From contig NZ_CANCWQ010000005.1 in the NCBI RefSeq assembly GCF_947381555.1, positions 1 to 64,000 of the forward strand: a stretch of 64,000 bases of DNA, in the 5' to 3' direction. Both the position numbers and the translations under genes were made by a program. The notes beneath the pieces are model-generated. The model was given only the letters and a program-made list of their open reading frames with translations. It had not been told where the DNA came from and did no database searches. Shown one piece after another: positions 50,838-60,024 of the stretch (its first letter is position 1; the number at the start of each line of letters is the position of its first letter). The stretch is from Limosilactobacillus pulli. GTDB lineage: Bacteria; Bacillota; Bacilli; Lactobacillales; Lactobacillaceae.

Positions 50838-52133
50838 TCACTTCCTTAAGATTCCCTTGATCGGTTTACCCGCAGTTGGTTTTGGATAGTGCAGTCCCAA
50901 AAGCTGCGCAAATGTCGGACCCTCATCTACCAATGCGGCATGTTCTACTGCAGCCCCTGGTTTAATATCAGGACCATAAAAAACCGCGGTCGTAAAATAA
51001 TTAGGCTTATCAGCACCATAGCCATGAACGCCACGGTAGCGATCTGGCTGACCCATCATTGCTGGCAGGGCTGGTTCAACGACTGCTGGCCGCTGTGATT
51101 CATCCGTAAAGTAATAACCTGCTTTAGCTTCAACCAAAAATGCACAGTGCGGATCGGCCCCCAACTTGACGGCCTGCGCGCCATCATAGATTTTTTCGAT
51201 CCCCTTGACTCCAGCAATTGCTCGTCTGATTTCGTCTTGATCAACGCCTGGTTTTACGTAGACGTAGGTTTCGCCATCACACGTCTTAGCCATTACCCGC
51301 CAGTCGTTTTTAAAAGTCTGCTGATCTTTGATTGGCCTTAGCCAGCCTTTTTGTGCAAACAGCGTATTGAGATGAATCATCTGGTCAACATCAATCTGAT
51401 AATGATCACCCAGACAAACAAAATCAGTCTGATCAAACGTTCCAGCATCCCGCGTTGCCTGAATGATTCTGCCGACACGAGCATCTAGTCGCTGCAGTGC
51501 TTCTTTTGCCTGCTTTGATCGAACGCCATAGCGATGCCGCATGCTGTCCATATCAACCAGATGAATCAAAGTCAGATCCGGTTGCTTGTGTTGAAGCGTC
51601 CAAGTCGCCATTGCCGTGACAAAATCATCCAGCCAGGGCTGCTTGATGCCGTGACGCAGGTGGCCAAATCTGCGATTCATCTGATATAAAAACCATGGTG
51701 AGCTGGCTTTTAAGGATACCAGTACCTGGTTGGTCCAAATTCGATTGGGAAAAATCTCAGCAACGTTCCAATCGATTTTACTGCCAGCAGTTACCGGCCA
51801 TAAAAAGGCTGCCGTCTTTAATCCAGCCTGGTGTGCAACATCATATAGCGTTGCTGCCTTGATCTCTTTTCTTTGATACCAGTACCAGTCTGGCGATTTT
51901 CGCGTTGGCTGCAGCTTGGTGTTGTTAACAATACCATGAACGGCTGGATACTGCCCAGTAATAATTGACGTGTGTAATGGATAGGTCAGCGTTGGAAAAA
52001 TCCCCCGCACTTTTTTAACCCAGGTTCCTTGGGCAATCAGCCGATTTAAATTGGGCGTCAGATCACGTTGTTCATTTAGATCGGCAAAGCCCAGTGAATC
52101 CAGTGAGATCACCACTAGTCGGCGTTGTTTCAT
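50838..52133 (-). CDS. nucleotide pyrophosphatase/phosphodiesterase-like protein
   Basis: Alkaline-phosphatase superfamily (431 aa), NPP group. VVISLDSLGF supplies the first metal Asp; the nucleophile Thr lies in FPTLTYPLHTSIITG; HLVDMDSMRHRYG, CLGDHYQ and a late HGYG give the remaining metal ligands. No signal peptide is apparent, so it is probably cytoplasmic. Substrate unknown (nucleotide or lipid phosphodiester in the family). It is 3 bp from the broken MFS gene and was probably its operon partner. Confidence 0.88.
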   Translation of the reverse strand: MKQRRLVVISLDSLGFADLNEQRDLTPNLNRLIAQGTWVKKVRGIFPTLTYPLHTSIITGQYPAVHGIVNNTKLQPTRKSPDWYWYQRKEIKAATLYDVAHQAGLKTAAFLWPVTAGSKIDWNVAEIFPNRIWTNQVLVSLKASSPWFLYQMNRRFGHLRHGIKQPWLDDFVTAMATWTLQHKQPDLTLIHLVDMDSMRHRYGVRSKQAKEALQRLDARVGRIIQATRDAGTFDQTDFVCLGDHYQIDVDQMIHLNTLFAQKGWLRPIKDQQTFKNDWRVMAKTCDGETYVYVKPGVDQDEIRRAIAGVKGIEKIYDGAQAVKLGADPHCAFLVEAKAGYYFTDESQRPAVVEPALPAMMGQPDRYRGVHGYGADKPNYFTTAVFYGPDIKPGAAVEHAALVDEGPTFAQLLGLHYPKPTAGKPIKGILRK

Positions 52134-52158
52134 AAATAATCACCTCTAAATAGTAAAA

Positions 52159-52188
52159 CCGCAGCGCGAAGTGACGCTGCGGCATTGT
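52159..52188 (-). terminator. terminator after rlmB
   Basis: CCGCAGCG/CGCTGCGG (52159-52166 with 52175-52182) followed by TTTT on the minus strand. Confidence 0.85.
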
Positions 52189-52189
52189 T

Positions 52190-52936
52190 TTAAAGCGGGT
52201 GCCGTGAATTGAATCCTTGATAGATCAACAGGCTGGCCGCAACACTGGCATTCAGGCTCTGCACGTGGCCGATCATTGGAATCGTCAGCATTTCGTCACA
52301 GGTCTTTTTCAGCAATGGCGAAATGCCCTTGCCCTCATTGCCAATTACCAAGGCCACTGGTCCCTTGGCATCCCAGCGGCGGTAGTCGGTTCCCTTCATA
52401 TCCGTACCAAAAAGCCATAAACCACGTTCCTTTAGTTCGTTGGCCGTCTGGACCAGATTGGTTACCCGTGCGACCGGAACGTGTTCAATGGCACCAGTCG
52501 ACGTCTTGGCAACTACCGAGGTCAGCCCCACTGAACGCCGCTTGGGAATAATCAGACCGTGAACCCCAGCAGCATCGGCGGTTCTAAGAATTGACCCTAG
52601 ATTATGCGGATCTGCCAGCTCATCTAAAATCAAAAAGAATGGTGCCTCATCATGCTTGGCCGCATTTTCAAACAGGTCATCAATCGTAGCGTAGCGATAG
52701 GCAGCAATTGCCAGGGCAACCCCTTGGTGATTTTGATGGTTGGTCATCTGATCCAACTTGTTTTTAGGTACGTTTGAGATCACTAAATGCCGTTCCTTGG
52801 CCAATTTTACGATTTGACCAATAATATCGGCCTTAAGATCTTTTTGAATGAAAACCTTGTTGATTTCTTGATCGGATTTTAAAGCCATGACCGCAGGATG
52901 GCGGCCAATAATAAATTCTGGTTCGTCAGTCTTCAT
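52190..52936 (-). CDS. rlmB: 23S rRNA (guanosine-2251-2'-O)-methyltransferase
   Basis: SpoU/TrmH-type knotted methylase (248 aa). An N-terminal L30e-like domain (FIIGRHPAVMALKSD), then ILDELADPHNLGSILRTADAAG (motif 1), VIGNEGKGISPLLKK (motif 2) and IPMIGHVQSLNASVAASLL (motif 3). Overlaps mrnC by 11 bp. Confidence 0.95.
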   Translation of the reverse strand: MKTDEPEFIIGRHPAVMALKSDQEINKVFIQKDLKADIIGQIVKLAKERHLVISNVPKNKLDQMTNHQNHQGVALAIAAYRYATIDDLFENAAKHDEAPFFLILDELADPHNLGSILRTADAAGVHGLIIPKRRSVGLTSVVAKTSTGAIEHVPVARVTNLVQTANELKERGLWLFGTDMKGTDYRRWDAKGPVALVIGNEGKGISPLLKKTCDEMLTIPMIGHVQSLNASVAASLLIYQGFNSRHPL

Positions 52937-53339
52937 GTTTTGTTCTTCCTGTCTCTACTTGCTTAATACACCATTGCGCTAGTTCACTGATTCGTTCATT
53001 TTGACCCGAAAGCTGCAGATAGCCAAACAGAGCCTCAAAGCCAGTTGACATACGATACGTCAAAACCGAGGTGTGCTTGGCATGCGTGTAGCTGTTGGCG
53101 TTGCGACCACGTTTAAAATAGCTCCACTCCTCTTCAGACAACAGGTTATCTTCTTTCATCAATTCAATCAGTGCCGCCTGCGCCTTAGCTGAAACGTAAT
53201 GCGTTGCTTGATGCTGCAGACGATTGGGCTTGCTCATCCCAAGTGCCAATAAGTGTTGGCGAATAAACACCTCATAGACGGCATCCCCCAGATAAGCCAG
53301 GGCAATTCCATTCAGTTGCTGATAGTCGACTTTTTCCAT
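52926..53339 (-). CDS. mrnC: mini-ribonuclease 3
   Basis: RNase III-like catalytic domain without dsRBD (137 aa), which matures 23S rRNA ends in Bacillus. ALAYLGDAVYEVFIRQHLL contains the catalytic signature, with acidic residues also in a FEALFGYL segment. Between cysS and rlmB, the conserved order. Confidence 0.94.
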   Translation of the reverse strand: MEKVDYQQLNGIALAYLGDAVYEVFIRQHLLALGMSKPNRLQHQATHYVSAKAQAALIELMKEDNLLSEEEWSYFKRGRNANSYTHAKHTSVLTYRMSTGFEALFGYLQLSGQNERISELAQWCIKQVETGRTKHED

Positions 53340-53340
53340 T

Positions 53341-54753
53341 TTATTCCTTTCTGTAGCGCGTTCCTTGTGGGGTATCTTCCAAAATGATCCCTTGTGCTTT
53401 TAAATCATCACGAATCTGATCGCTTAAGGCGAAATTCTTGGCAGCTCGGGCCTCATTGCGCTTATTGATCAGGTCCTTGATGGCTTGATCATCAATCTCG
53501 CAGTTGGACGTTTCCAGCTTGACTCCAAAGATTCCCAGCAGATTTTCCAGTTCCTGTTTTAAGGTTCTGAGTGCCTCAGCTTTTACGACCGGCTGCTGGG
53601 CATAGACGTTGGCATACTTAATCAGCTCATAGACAGTAGCAATCCCATTTTGAACATTGATGTCATCATCCATCGCCGTAATAAACTGTTGCGTAAATGC
53701 TGCTACCCGTTGTGCCACGTCTTCGTCATTACCATCTTGAGCATCACGCTGCCGATAGGTCAGATTGTCATAGGTATTGCGAATATGTTCCAGATTGTTT
53801 TGGGCATCCTGCAGATTGGCCTCGCTATATTGAATTGGCCGCCGGTACTGCGTAGTTGCCATAAAGAATCGCAGTACCTGTGGATCAACATGCTTGATGA
53901 TGTCATGAACCGTAATAAAGTTGTGCAAAGATTTGCTCATCTTTTCATTGTCCTTGCCAATCGTGACAAAACCATTGTGCATCCAATAACGAACAAACTT
54001 TTGACCGGTTTCGGCCTCGCTTTGGGCAATCTCATTTTCATGATGAGGGAACTGCAGATCCTGTCCTCCAGCATGAATATCAATCGTTTTGCCCAGATAG
54101 CGCGTTGACATGACCGAACATTCAATGTGCCAGCCAGGCCGTCCTTGACCCCATGGCGAATCCCAGTTGATCTCACCTGGTTTAGCTGCCTTCCAAAGCG
54201 CAAAGTCTAAAGGATCCTCTTTTTGGTGAATCTCTTCAGCTGTAATATGCTCGCTGGCACCGGTTTCCAAATCATCGATTGATTGGCCGGAAAGCTCACC
54301 ATAGTGTTTAAACTTACGCGTTCGATAATAGACGTTGCCATCGACAACATAGGCATAGTCCTTTTCAATCAGGACTTTAATAAAGTCGATGATTTCAGGG
54401 ATGCTTTCCGTTGCACGTGGCCGCTTGGTAGCTGGTTCAATATTTAAGGCAGCCGTGTCCTCCATGAAAGCCTTGATAAATTTGTCGGCCAGCTGAGGAA
54501 CCGTAATTCCCTGTTCAGCAGCGGCCTTAATCATTTTGTCGTCAACATCGGTAAAATTGGAGACGTAATTGACCTGGTAGCCTTTAAACTCCAGATAGCG
54601 CCGAACGGTATCAAATGCGATGGCACTGCGCGCATTGCCGATGTGGATGTAATTGTAGACCGTGGGACCACAGACGTACATGTTAACAACTCCAGGATGC
54701 AATGGCTTGAATTCTTCTTTTTTACGGGTAAGCGTATTATAAATAGTCAACAT
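53341..54753 (-). CDS. cysS: cysteinyl-tRNA synthetase
   Basis: Class I synthetase (470 aa). CGPTVYNYIHIGNARSA holds a zinc Cys and the HIGH-type motif; the other zinc ligands are in WHIECSVMS and HHENE, and the KMSKS loop is EKMSKSLHNF. ATG at 54753 with AAGGAGG about 11 nt upstream; the longer frame lacks homology. Head of cysS-mrnC-rlmB. Confidence 0.97.
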   Translation of the reverse strand: MLTIYNTLTRKKEEFKPLHPGVVNMYVCGPTVYNYIHIGNARSAIAFDTVRRYLEFKGYQVNYVSNFTDVDDKMIKAAAEQGITVPQLADKFIKAFMEDTAALNIEPATKRPRATESIPEIIDFIKVLIEKDYAYVVDGNVYYRTRKFKHYGELSGQSIDDLETGASEHITAEEIHQKEDPLDFALWKAAKPGEINWDSPWGQGRPGWHIECSVMSTRYLGKTIDIHAGGQDLQFPHHENEIAQSEAETGQKFVRYWMHNGFVTIGKDNEKMSKSLHNFITVHDIIKHVDPQVLRFFMATTQYRRPIQYSEANLQDAQNNLEHIRNTYDNLTYRQRDAQDGNDEDVAQRVAAFTQQFITAMDDDINVQNGIATVYELIKYANVYAQQPVVKAEALRTLKQELENLLGIFGVKLETSNCEIDDQAIKDLINKRNEARAAKNFALSDQIRDDLKAQGIILEDTPQGTRYRKE

Positions 54754-54882
54754 AACGCCGTAATCCTCCTTGTAAAAGTAGTTGCAATAACAGTATTTTA
54801 CCACAATTCACTGCGATTCCTGATTGACGTATTAAAAATAAATTGTTAAGCCTTTGTTCATACTTTTTTCATAAAAGGGTGC

Positions 54883-55055
54883 TAGTATTACAGATGTAGT
54901 CAAACGAGATAGCTTGGCTGCAATCAATTTAACCGAAACCTATTATTTTTCAATTACTCCTCCCAATAGTAACCGAAAAATACACATTTTACGAAATCTC
55001 CCCAAGATCTTCGTAATACTCCTCAAGCAGTGGCTCCCCCGGCCGCTGCTTTTTC
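54883..55055 (+). ncRNA. small RNA candidate with three C-rich hairpin loops
   Basis: Extended -10 TGCTAGTAT (54880-54888) predicts a start near 54895. Hairpin 1 (54946-54980): TTTTTC-AA-TTACT, loop CCTCCCAAT. Hairpin 2 (54989-55016): TTACGAA plus ATCT/AGAT, loop CCCCA. Hairpin 3 (55026-55050): 9-bp stem, loop TCCCCCG, then TTTT, an intrinsic terminator. All loops are anti-Shine-Dalgarno-like, as in streptococcal csRNAs, Listeria LhrC and staphylococcal RsaE. It ends convergently with the PAP2 gene. The -35 is weak. Confidence 0.6.
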
Positions 55056-55059
55056 TGTT

Positions 55060-55668
55060 TCAAAATAATCTGATCAGCCAATCGACCATTGGCGCATACA
55101 TTCTTCTAAATAGCGCCACCCAGCCGGCAGCCATAACCATTGTACTGAAGACGTCGCTTGGATAATGGGCTCTTAAAACCAGGCGGGAAACAACCACCAA
55201 CAACAGCCAGATCAGGCCTGCCATTCCAATTAAAGGCGTTGGCCAAAGTGCCCAAATCATCAGCACCAAAACCGTCGTTCCCAAAACGTGGCCGCTTGGA
55301 AAACTGTAGCCGTCGTCTATTGCCAGGTGACGTTGGGGACGCTGGCGCTTAAAGAATCTCTTAACGCCAATTCCAATTGCATCCAAGCTGCCCAAAGTCG
55401 CCAGTACCCAGAGTGCCGTTATCGAATCAGCCGTTAAATCAACCAGTCCCGCTAAAATAAAGGCATAGCCAACCGTCAGTTTAGGTTGACCAATAAATGC
55501 CACCGCGCGCCAAAAAAGACTGGTCTGCCGATTGGGAATCTGATTATGCAACCTTTGATCAAAGCGATGAAAAGCTGGCCAGCATTTTAACGACCACCCC
55601 ATAAAAATCAGCGTGACCAAGGCTGCCAGCATCTGCAGTACGTCGTTTTGTGCCGGAATGATTCGCAT
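55060..55668 (-). CDS. PAP2-family membrane phosphatase
   Basis: Six-helix lipid phosphatase (202 aa). Motifs KRFFKRQRP, FPSGHVLGTT and SRLVLRAHYPSD are intact. Likely acts on undecaprenyl diphosphate or phosphatidate at the membrane; the exact substrate is not decidable. This is the functional paralogue of the broken gene at 42-43 kb, but the two are only distantly alike. Confidence 0.88.
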   Translation of the reverse strand: MRIIPAQNDVLQMLAALVTLIFMGWSLKCWPAFHRFDQRLHNQIPNRQTSLFWRAVAFIGQPKLTVGYAFILAGLVDLTADSITALWVLATLGSLDAIGIGVKRFFKRQRPQRHLAIDDGYSFPSGHVLGTTVLVLMIWALWPTPLIGMAGLIWLLLVVVSRLVLRAHYPSDVFSTMVMAAGWVALFRRMYAPMVDWLIRLF

Positions 55669-55710
55669 TTTCTTTTCCTTTCGTTTTCAGCATCAATGAT
55701 TCCAACAAGC

Positions 55711-55756
55711 AAAATGGGATCCTTATTCGGTTAAGCCGAATATTGGATCCCATTTT
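55711..55756. terminator. long palindromic terminator after gltX
   Basis: AAAATGGGATCC (55711-55722) pairs with GGATCCCATTTT (55745-55756) around an inner ATTCGG/CCGAAT stem. T runs exist on both strands (six on plus, four on minus). Confidence 0.8.
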
Positions 55757-55797
55757 TTATTTAATCTGACTTTGGATCGTCTGCTGATCGTTAAAGC

Positions 55798-57297
55798 TTA
55801 AAGCTTGCCGTTTTCAACCCGGTCGATCATGTCATCCAAACGAGCCAGCGTTTCTTTTTGACCAATCAGCTCGATGCTTTCTGGCAGCTGTGGGCCGTGC
55901 GTTTCATGCGTAATTGCGATTCGCAGTGGCATCCAAAGCTTGCGGCCCTTAACCTTGGTATCGTTTTGCACGCTCTTGATGCAGTGCAGAATAGACGTAG
56001 CATCCATGAAGTCCAAAGCAGCAATCTTGTCACGGAAGTCGCGTAATACAACGGCCACCGTTTCGGCACTCATTTCTTCCTTGGCTTCATCAGTCAGAAT
56101 TTGTGGCTCTTCAACAAATGGCTTGGCGTATTGCAGGATTTCCTCACCATAAGAGATTTCGCGCTTGAAGATCTCAACGATTCGACGCATCCATTCAATC
56201 TTGTATGGATCAGCGTGCTTTTCGATCAGCCCAGCATTGATCAGTAATGGCATAGCAACGTTGAAGACCTCATCAACTGCGGAGTTCTTCATGTACTGGT
56301 TGTTGATCCAGCGCAGTTTCTTACGGTCAAAGGCAGCTGGTGACTTGGACAGCCGCGTTTCATCGTACATCTTGACAAATTCTTTGAGTGAGAAGATTTC
56401 ATCTTCACCAACTGGCGACCAGCCCAGCAGAATAATGAAGTTGTCCATGGCTTCTGGCAAGTAGCCCAGGTCGCGGTACTGTTCGATAAACTGCAGCACG
56501 GATTCGTCACGCTTGGAAAGCTTCTTTCCCGTTTCGTTGTTGATGATCAGAGCCATATGACCAAACTTTGGTGCTTCCCAACCCAGTGCCTCGTAGATCA
56601 TCATCTGCTTAGGCGTGTTGGAGACATGGTCGTCACCACGGAAGACGTGGCTGATCTTCATCAGGTGGTCATCGATAACTACGGCAAAGTTGTAGGTCGG
56701 CATGCCATCCCGCTTCATAATTACGAAATCGCCACCAACTGAAGCCGAGTCAAACGACAGTGGACCCTTGACGATGTCGTCCCAGGCGTACGTGTGGTCT
56801 TTTGGTACACGGAACCGAATAACCGGCTTTAAGCCTTTTGCTTCAGCATCAGCTTGAGCTTGTTTGATTTCTTCATCAGTCATGCCGGCATATTCGTATT
56901 CGTAGTGTGGCATCTGGTGAGCTGCTTTTTGACGCTCACGCTGGGCAGCCAGTTCTTCTTCAGTCATGTATGACTTGTAGGCCAGATCCTTGTCCATCAG
57001 TTCTTGAACGTACTTTTCATAGATGTCCTTGCGTTCTGATTGACGATATGGACCGTAATCGCCGCCAATGTCAGGACCTTCATCCCAGTCCAGTCCCATC
57101 CATTTCAGATTGTCCAGCTGACTGCGTTCACCATCCGCGATGTTACGCTTCGTATCAGTATCTTCAATCCGAATGATGAATTTGCCATGGTAGTGCCGAG
57201 CAAACAAATAATTGAACAGTGCCGTACGTGCATTACCAATGTGCAGGTGTCCAGTCGGGCTAGGCGCATAGCGAACCCGAATTTCGTTTTTTGACAA
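55798..57297 (-). CDS. gltX: glutamyl-tRNA synthetase
   Basis: Class I synthetase (499 aa): YAPSPTGHLHIGNARTALFN (HIGH motif) and GKKLSKRDESVLQF (KMSKS-type). The discriminating type makes Glu-tRNA-Glu and often also Glu-tRNA-Gln in Firmicutes. Downstream of the PIN-TRAM gene, same strand. Confidence 0.97.
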   Translation of the reverse strand: MSKNEIRVRYAPSPTGHLHIGNARTALFNYLFARHYHGKFIIRIEDTDTKRNIADGERSQLDNLKWMGLDWDEGPDIGGDYGPYRQSERKDIYEKYVQELMDKDLAYKSYMTEEELAAQRERQKAAHQMPHYEYEYAGMTDEEIKQAQADAEAKGLKPVIRFRVPKDHTYAWDDIVKGPLSFDSASVGGDFVIMKRDGMPTYNFAVVIDDHLMKISHVFRGDDHVSNTPKQMMIYEALGWEAPKFGHMALIINNETGKKLSKRDESVLQFIEQYRDLGYLPEAMDNFIILLGWSPVGEDEIFSLKEFVKMYDETRLSKSPAAFDRKKLRWINNQYMKNSAVDEVFNVAMPLLINAGLIEKHADPYKIEWMRRIVEIFKREISYGEEILQYAKPFVEEPQILTDEAKEEMSAETVAVVLRDFRDKIAALDFMDATSILHCIKSVQNDTKVKGRKLWMPLRIAITHETHGPQLPESIELIGQKETLARLDDMIDRVENGKL

Positions 57298-57371
57298 GTT
57301 GTTCCGCCTCTTTCATAAAAATTGAAAATATTTCTATTCTAGTGTACCGTGCAATGCTTAAATTGCAAATA

Positions 57372-58562
57372 CTAGTTTTTGTGATTATTGTGATCGTTAT
57401 TCTTATGATCTGTCTTTTTGGTTGATTCTGCCAAACGTTTTTGACCTTGACTTTCATTGCCATTGATGCCATGAGTTGAGTGCAGTGGCCGCGCAAAAAT
57501 CATTCGTCCGGCATCAGTCTGCAATGCACTGGTTACCTCAACATCCAGCTGCTCATTCATGTAGTAGCGACCATCCTCAACTACGACCATCGTACCATCA
57601 TCGAGGTAGGCTACCCCTTGCTGACGCTCCGTACCTTTTTTGACAACGACAACCGTCAGCTGTTCACCAGGAATTACGCGTGGCCGCAATGACTTGGCCA
57701 AGTTGTTTATATTGAGCACCTGGACGTTTTGAAACTGGATGACCTTGTTTAAATTGTAGTCGTTGGTAACGATCACGCCATCGACTTTTTTAGCCAGCGC
57801 GATCAATTTTTCATCGACTTCTTTAATATCTTCAAAGTCACCTTTGTACATTTCAACCGGCACGATTTTTTCACTGCGCAGCTTATTTAAAATGTCCAGA
57901 CCACGTCGCCCTCGTACGCGCTTGATACTTTCGCCGGCATCCGCAATGTATTGCAGCTCGTAAAGCACAAAATTCGGCACCAAAAGCGTTCCTTCCAAAA
58001 AGCCGGTCTTGACCAGGTCATAGATACGACCATCAATCAAAATATTGGTATCTAAGATCTTGTAATGATGATAGTTTTCATCTTGACGCTTAATCACCTG
58101 AGCATCCTGATCGTCGCGACCACGCCGCATTAAAAGTTTGCGCCATTCATCTTGACGCGTGGTTCCCAGATGAAAGCCCAGATAACTGAACAAAATCATC
58201 AAGAGTACCGGCAAGACGTTGTTAACGACTGGAATACTCAGACGCCACAGCGGAATTGAGATCAAAATTGCTAATATCAGGCCAAAAATCGTTGAGATGG
58301 CCCCAAAGAGCAGATAGGTCACGCTTTTTTTAGTCAGGGCGTTTTCAACCTGTTTGAGCATCTTAATCGTCCAGTTGGTCAACAGCAGTGAAATCAGCCA
58401 AAAAACAAGTGCTCCAATCAAAAAATCAATTACTGACTCAATGGGCCGTGCCAACTGAACGCCAAACTGATTACGCATGGCAATCCAAATCGGTGGTAGA
58501 TAGTAAAAACCAACTGCTGCCCCTACAATTACGAACAGCAATCTGATAATTCTCTTTCTCAC
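57372..58562 (-). CDS. PIN-TRAM membrane protein (YacL-like)
   Basis: Four N-terminal membrane helices (about 1-130), a cytoplasmic PIN nuclease domain opening YKILDTNILIDGRIYDL with KKVDGVIVTNDYNLNKV, and a C-terminal TRAM domain. About 396 aa. GTG at 58562 is 7 nt after GGAGG. The tail is odd: the last 20 or so residues are Lys/Asn/His-rich (KKTDHKNNDHNNHKN). Function unknown; next to radA as in Bacillus. Confidence 0.9.
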   Translation of the reverse strand: MRKRIIRLLFVIVGAAVGFYYLPPIWIAMRNQFGVQLARPIESVIDFLIGALVFWLISLLLTNWTIKMLKQVENALTKKSVTYLLFGAISTIFGLILAILISIPLWRLSIPVVNNVLPVLLMILFSYLGFHLGTTRQDEWRKLLMRRGRDDQDAQVIKRQDENYHHYKILDTNILIDGRIYDLVKTGFLEGTLLVPNFVLYELQYIADAGESIKRVRGRRGLDILNKLRSEKIVPVEMYKGDFEDIKEVDEKLIALAKKVDGVIVTNDYNLNKVIQFQNVQVLNINNLAKSLRPRVIPGEQLTVVVVKKGTERQQGVAYLDDGTMVVVEDGRYYMNEQLDVEVTSALQTDAGRMIFARPLHSTHGINGNESQGQKRLAESTKKTDHKNNDHNNHKN

Positions 58563-58608
58563 CTGCAACCCTCCTTTGATAAATCGTTACTGTGTCGTAA
58601 TTTCTATT

Positions 58609-59985
58609 TTACGCTAATGCAAGCCGTAATGCTTCATTTATAGTCGTAACGCCGACCACTTCAATATCAGCTGGCGGATTCCAGCCCTGGAGATTATTTT
58701 TGGGAACCAAAATTCGCTTGAAGCCTAACTTAGCTGCTTCGGCAACACGCTGCTCGATGCGGCTGACGCGGCGAATCTCACCAGTCAGCCCAACTTCGCC
58801 AACAAAAGCATCATCAGGGCGCGTACCCTTATCACGATAGCTGGAAGCAATCGCGATGGCAATCGCCAAATCAATCGCCGGCTCATCTAATTTAACGCCA
58901 CCGGCTGCCTTAAGATAGGCATCTTGATTTTGCAGCATAAGATTGGCGCGCTTTTCTAAAACTGCCATAATCAAAGAGACCCGATTCCGATTCAAGCCCG
59001 TCGCCGTTCGTTGAGCATTGCCAAAGACAGTCGGCGTAACCAGGGCCTGGATCTCAACTAAGATTGGCCGCGTCCCTTCCAATGAAACCACGACGGCTGA
59101 CCCAGTGGCATCCTGGAGTCGCTCTTCTAAAAAGATCTCAGATGGATTTTTGACCTCTGCCAGCCCCGCCGTACGCATTTCAAAGATTCCCAGTTCATTG
59201 GTCGAGCCAAAACGATTCTTAACCGCCCGTAAGATTCGATAGGTATGATGCAGATCGCCTTCAAAGTACAAAACGGTATCAACCATATGCTCCAAGATTT
59301 TAGGCCCTGCCAGCGCGCCGCCTTTAGTAACGTGACCAACGACAAAAATCGTAATGTTCTTGCTTTTGGCAATCTGCATCAGCTGCGCGGTAACCTCTCT
59401 GATCTGCGACACGCTCCCAATCGCACTGTTGACATCAGTCGCCTGCATAGTCTGGACCGAATCGATCACCACATATTCAGGATTTAAATCATCGATTGTT
59501 GCCCGAATGCTGTCCATGCTGGTCTCTGGGTAGATGTAAAAATCATCGCCGGCTACTGCCAGACGTTCTGCCCGCATTTTGATCTGCGCGCCGCTTTCTT
59601 CACCCGAAACATACAAGACAGAATGCCCCTCATCGCTGAGCTGGCCTGAAACCTGCAGCAAAAGCGTTGACTTGCCGATTCCAGGATCCCCGCCAATCAA
59701 AATCAGCGAACCCGGCACGATGCCGCCACCTAAAACCCGATTAAGCTCATTTAGCCTGGTCTTGACGCGCGGCAGCTTTTTAGCATCGATGTCTTTAACG
59801 CGCTGCGGTTTAGCAACGATTCCCGTCAAGGTCGTCGAATGCCGCGTCGTACTTTGCGTGTTTGCCGTTTCAACGCGTTCTTCAACCAGAGTATTCCACT
59901 GACCGCAGTTGGGGCAGCGACCAAGGTAACGAGGCGAATTATAGCCGCAGTTTTGGCAGATATACTGGGTTTTGACTTTCGCCAT
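58609..59985 (-). CDS. radA: DNA repair protein RadA
   Basis: RecA-like branch-migration ATPase (458 aa). N-terminal zinc finger (CQNCG ... CPNC), Walker A GGDPGIGKSTLL, the KNRFGSTNE motif that defines RadA, and a C-terminal Lon-protease-like domain. ATG at 59985 with AAAGG upstream. Confidence 0.96.
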   Translation of the reverse strand: MAKVKTQYICQNCGYNSPRYLGRCPNCGQWNTLVEERVETANTQSTTRHSTTLTGIVAKPQRVKDIDAKKLPRVKTRLNELNRVLGGGIVPGSLILIGGDPGIGKSTLLLQVSGQLSDEGHSVLYVSGEESGAQIKMRAERLAVAGDDFYIYPETSMDSIRATIDDLNPEYVVIDSVQTMQATDVNSAIGSVSQIREVTAQLMQIAKSKNITIFVVGHVTKGGALAGPKILEHMVDTVLYFEGDLHHTYRILRAVKNRFGSTNELGIFEMRTAGLAEVKNPSEIFLEERLQDATGSAVVVSLEGTRPILVEIQALVTPTVFGNAQRTATGLNRNRVSLIMAVLEKRANLMLQNQDAYLKAAGGVKLDEPAIDLAIAIAIASSYRDKGTRPDDAFVGEVGLTGEIRRVSRIEQRVAEAAKLGFKRILVPKNNLQGWNPPADIEVVGVTTINEALRLALA

Positions 59986-60024
59986 ATGCAATTTCCTTTC
60001 TTGATAAAAGCTGGTTATTTAGAA

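Noticed and set aside
54914..55165. Plus-strand 83-aa ORF between cysS and the PAP2 gene
   Set aside because: It runs antisense into the PAP2 gene, has no Shine-Dalgarno and covers the strong hairpins of the sRNA candidate.
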